Positions 8,585 to 9,037 of a stretch of 9,037 bases of DNA are shown here, piece after piece. Made by a program: the position numbers and the translations under genes. The first letter of the stretch is position 1; each line of letters begins with the position of its first letter. The notes below the pieces were generated by a model. The model was given only the letters and a program-made list of their open reading frames with translations. It was not told where the DNA came from and made no database searches. The DNA lies in NCBI GenBank assembly GCA_030042575.1, contig JASHZK010000306.1, positions 1 through 9,037 of the forward strand, given 5' to 3'. This stretch comes from Acidimicrobiales bacterium (GTDB lineage: Bacteria; Actinomycetota; Acidimicrobiia; Acidimicrobiales; UBA8190).

Positions 8585-9037
8585 CGAGCGGCCTCGAGGT
8601 CCTGAGGCGTGGCGAAGAACCCGGTCACGGCGGTGGCGGCGGCCACGGCCGGCGACACCAGATGGGTCCGCCCCCCCCGCCCCTGGCGCCCTTCGAAATT
8701 CCGGTTCGAGGTGGAGGCGCAGCGCTCTCCCGGCGCCAGCTTGTCGGGGTTCATGGCCAGGCACATCGAGCAGCCCGGCTGGCGCCACTCGAAGCCGGCC
8801 GCCATGAATACCTTGTCCAGTCCCTCGGCCTCCGCCATGGCCTTCACCCGGTGGGAGCCGGGCACGACCAGGGCGCGCAACCCGGCTCGGACGTGGCGGC
8901 CGCCCAGGACGCCGGCCGCCTCGCGCAGGTCCTCGATCCGGGAGTTGGTGCACGAGCCGATGAACACCGTGTCCACCGCCACCTCGCGCATGGGTGTGCC
9001 CGGCTCGAGCCCCATGTAGGCCAGCGCCCGAGCCGCC
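8581..9037 (-). CDS. leuC: 3-isopropylmalate dehydratase large subunit, C-terminal part (5' end outside window)
   Basis: The frame is open from the right window edge to TGA at 8583-8581 and encodes about 151 residues of the aconitase-family large subunit. It begins [15 protein letters not shown] and then shows [17 protein letters not shown], with the first iron-sulphur cysteine, and [12 protein letters not shown], with the two further cysteines of the 4Fe-4S ligand set. [19 protein letters not shown], the usual LeuC C-terminal block, follows. All cluster cysteines expected in this part are present, so the enzyme looks intact. The Met at 9015 lies inside the protein and is not the start. An eight-base G run on the coding strand (8678-8671) falls in the GRGGRTH codons without breaking the frame. 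The gene overlaps leuD by four bases. Confidence 0.95.
   Translation of the reverse strand, partial: AARALAYMGLEPGTPMREVAVDTVFIGSCTNSRIEDLREAAGVLGGRHVRAGLRALVVPGSHRVKAMAEAEGLDKVFMAAGFEWRQPGCSMCLAMNPDKLAPGERCASTSNRNFEGRQGRGGRTHLVSPAVAAATAVTGFFATPQDLEAAR

Overview
The window is about 9 kb of dense, very GC-rich chromosomal DNA carrying housekeeping genes. Base composition, frequent GTG starts and close protein resemblance to known actinobacterial SerC, aspartate-type aminotransferase and SerA sequences point to an actinobacterium. I lean towards an uncultured or deep lineage such as Acidimicrobiia rather than Streptomyces or Mycobacterium, partly because LeuA is the short (type 1) form; this placement is inference from memory, not a search.

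Layout. (1) 1-1678, plus strand: the 3' end of tldD and a complete tldE/pmbA-like gene, joined by a GTGA stop/start overlap. (2) 1680-2852, minus strand: serC, convergent with tldE (one base between the stops). (3) 2851-5724, plus strand: a class I aminotransferase (aspartate/prephenate type), then serA. The best ATG starts of serC and the aminotransferase lie on opposite strands of one CATG. (4) 5725-6300: a short zone with a 17-bp tandem repeat and hairpins after the serA stop, a small minus-strand gene for a one-helix membrane protein, and a leucine-type attenuator on the plus strand. (5) 6301-7908, plus strand: leuA. (6) 7982-9037, minus strand: leuD and the 3' part of leuC, joined by an ATGA overlap and convergent with leuA.

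Functionally, SerA and SerC carry out the first two steps of serine synthesis from 3-phosphoglycerate (serB is not in the window). LeuA makes 2-isopropylmalate and LeuCD isomerises it (leuB is not in the window). The aminotransferase supplies aspartate or another amino acid. TldD/TldE is a separate proteolytic pair.

The most notable non-protein feature is the region upstream of leuA. It holds a promoter-like sequence, a 13-codon leader ORF (MREIRGIRELLLT) with three consecutive Leu codons, a perfect 10-bp hairpin right after the leader stop, and an intrinsic terminator with a C(UCCG)G loop and a T4 tail, all before a GTG start preceded by AAGGA. This looks like ribosome-mediated transcription attenuation of leuA. 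I found no wholly new multi-gene system.
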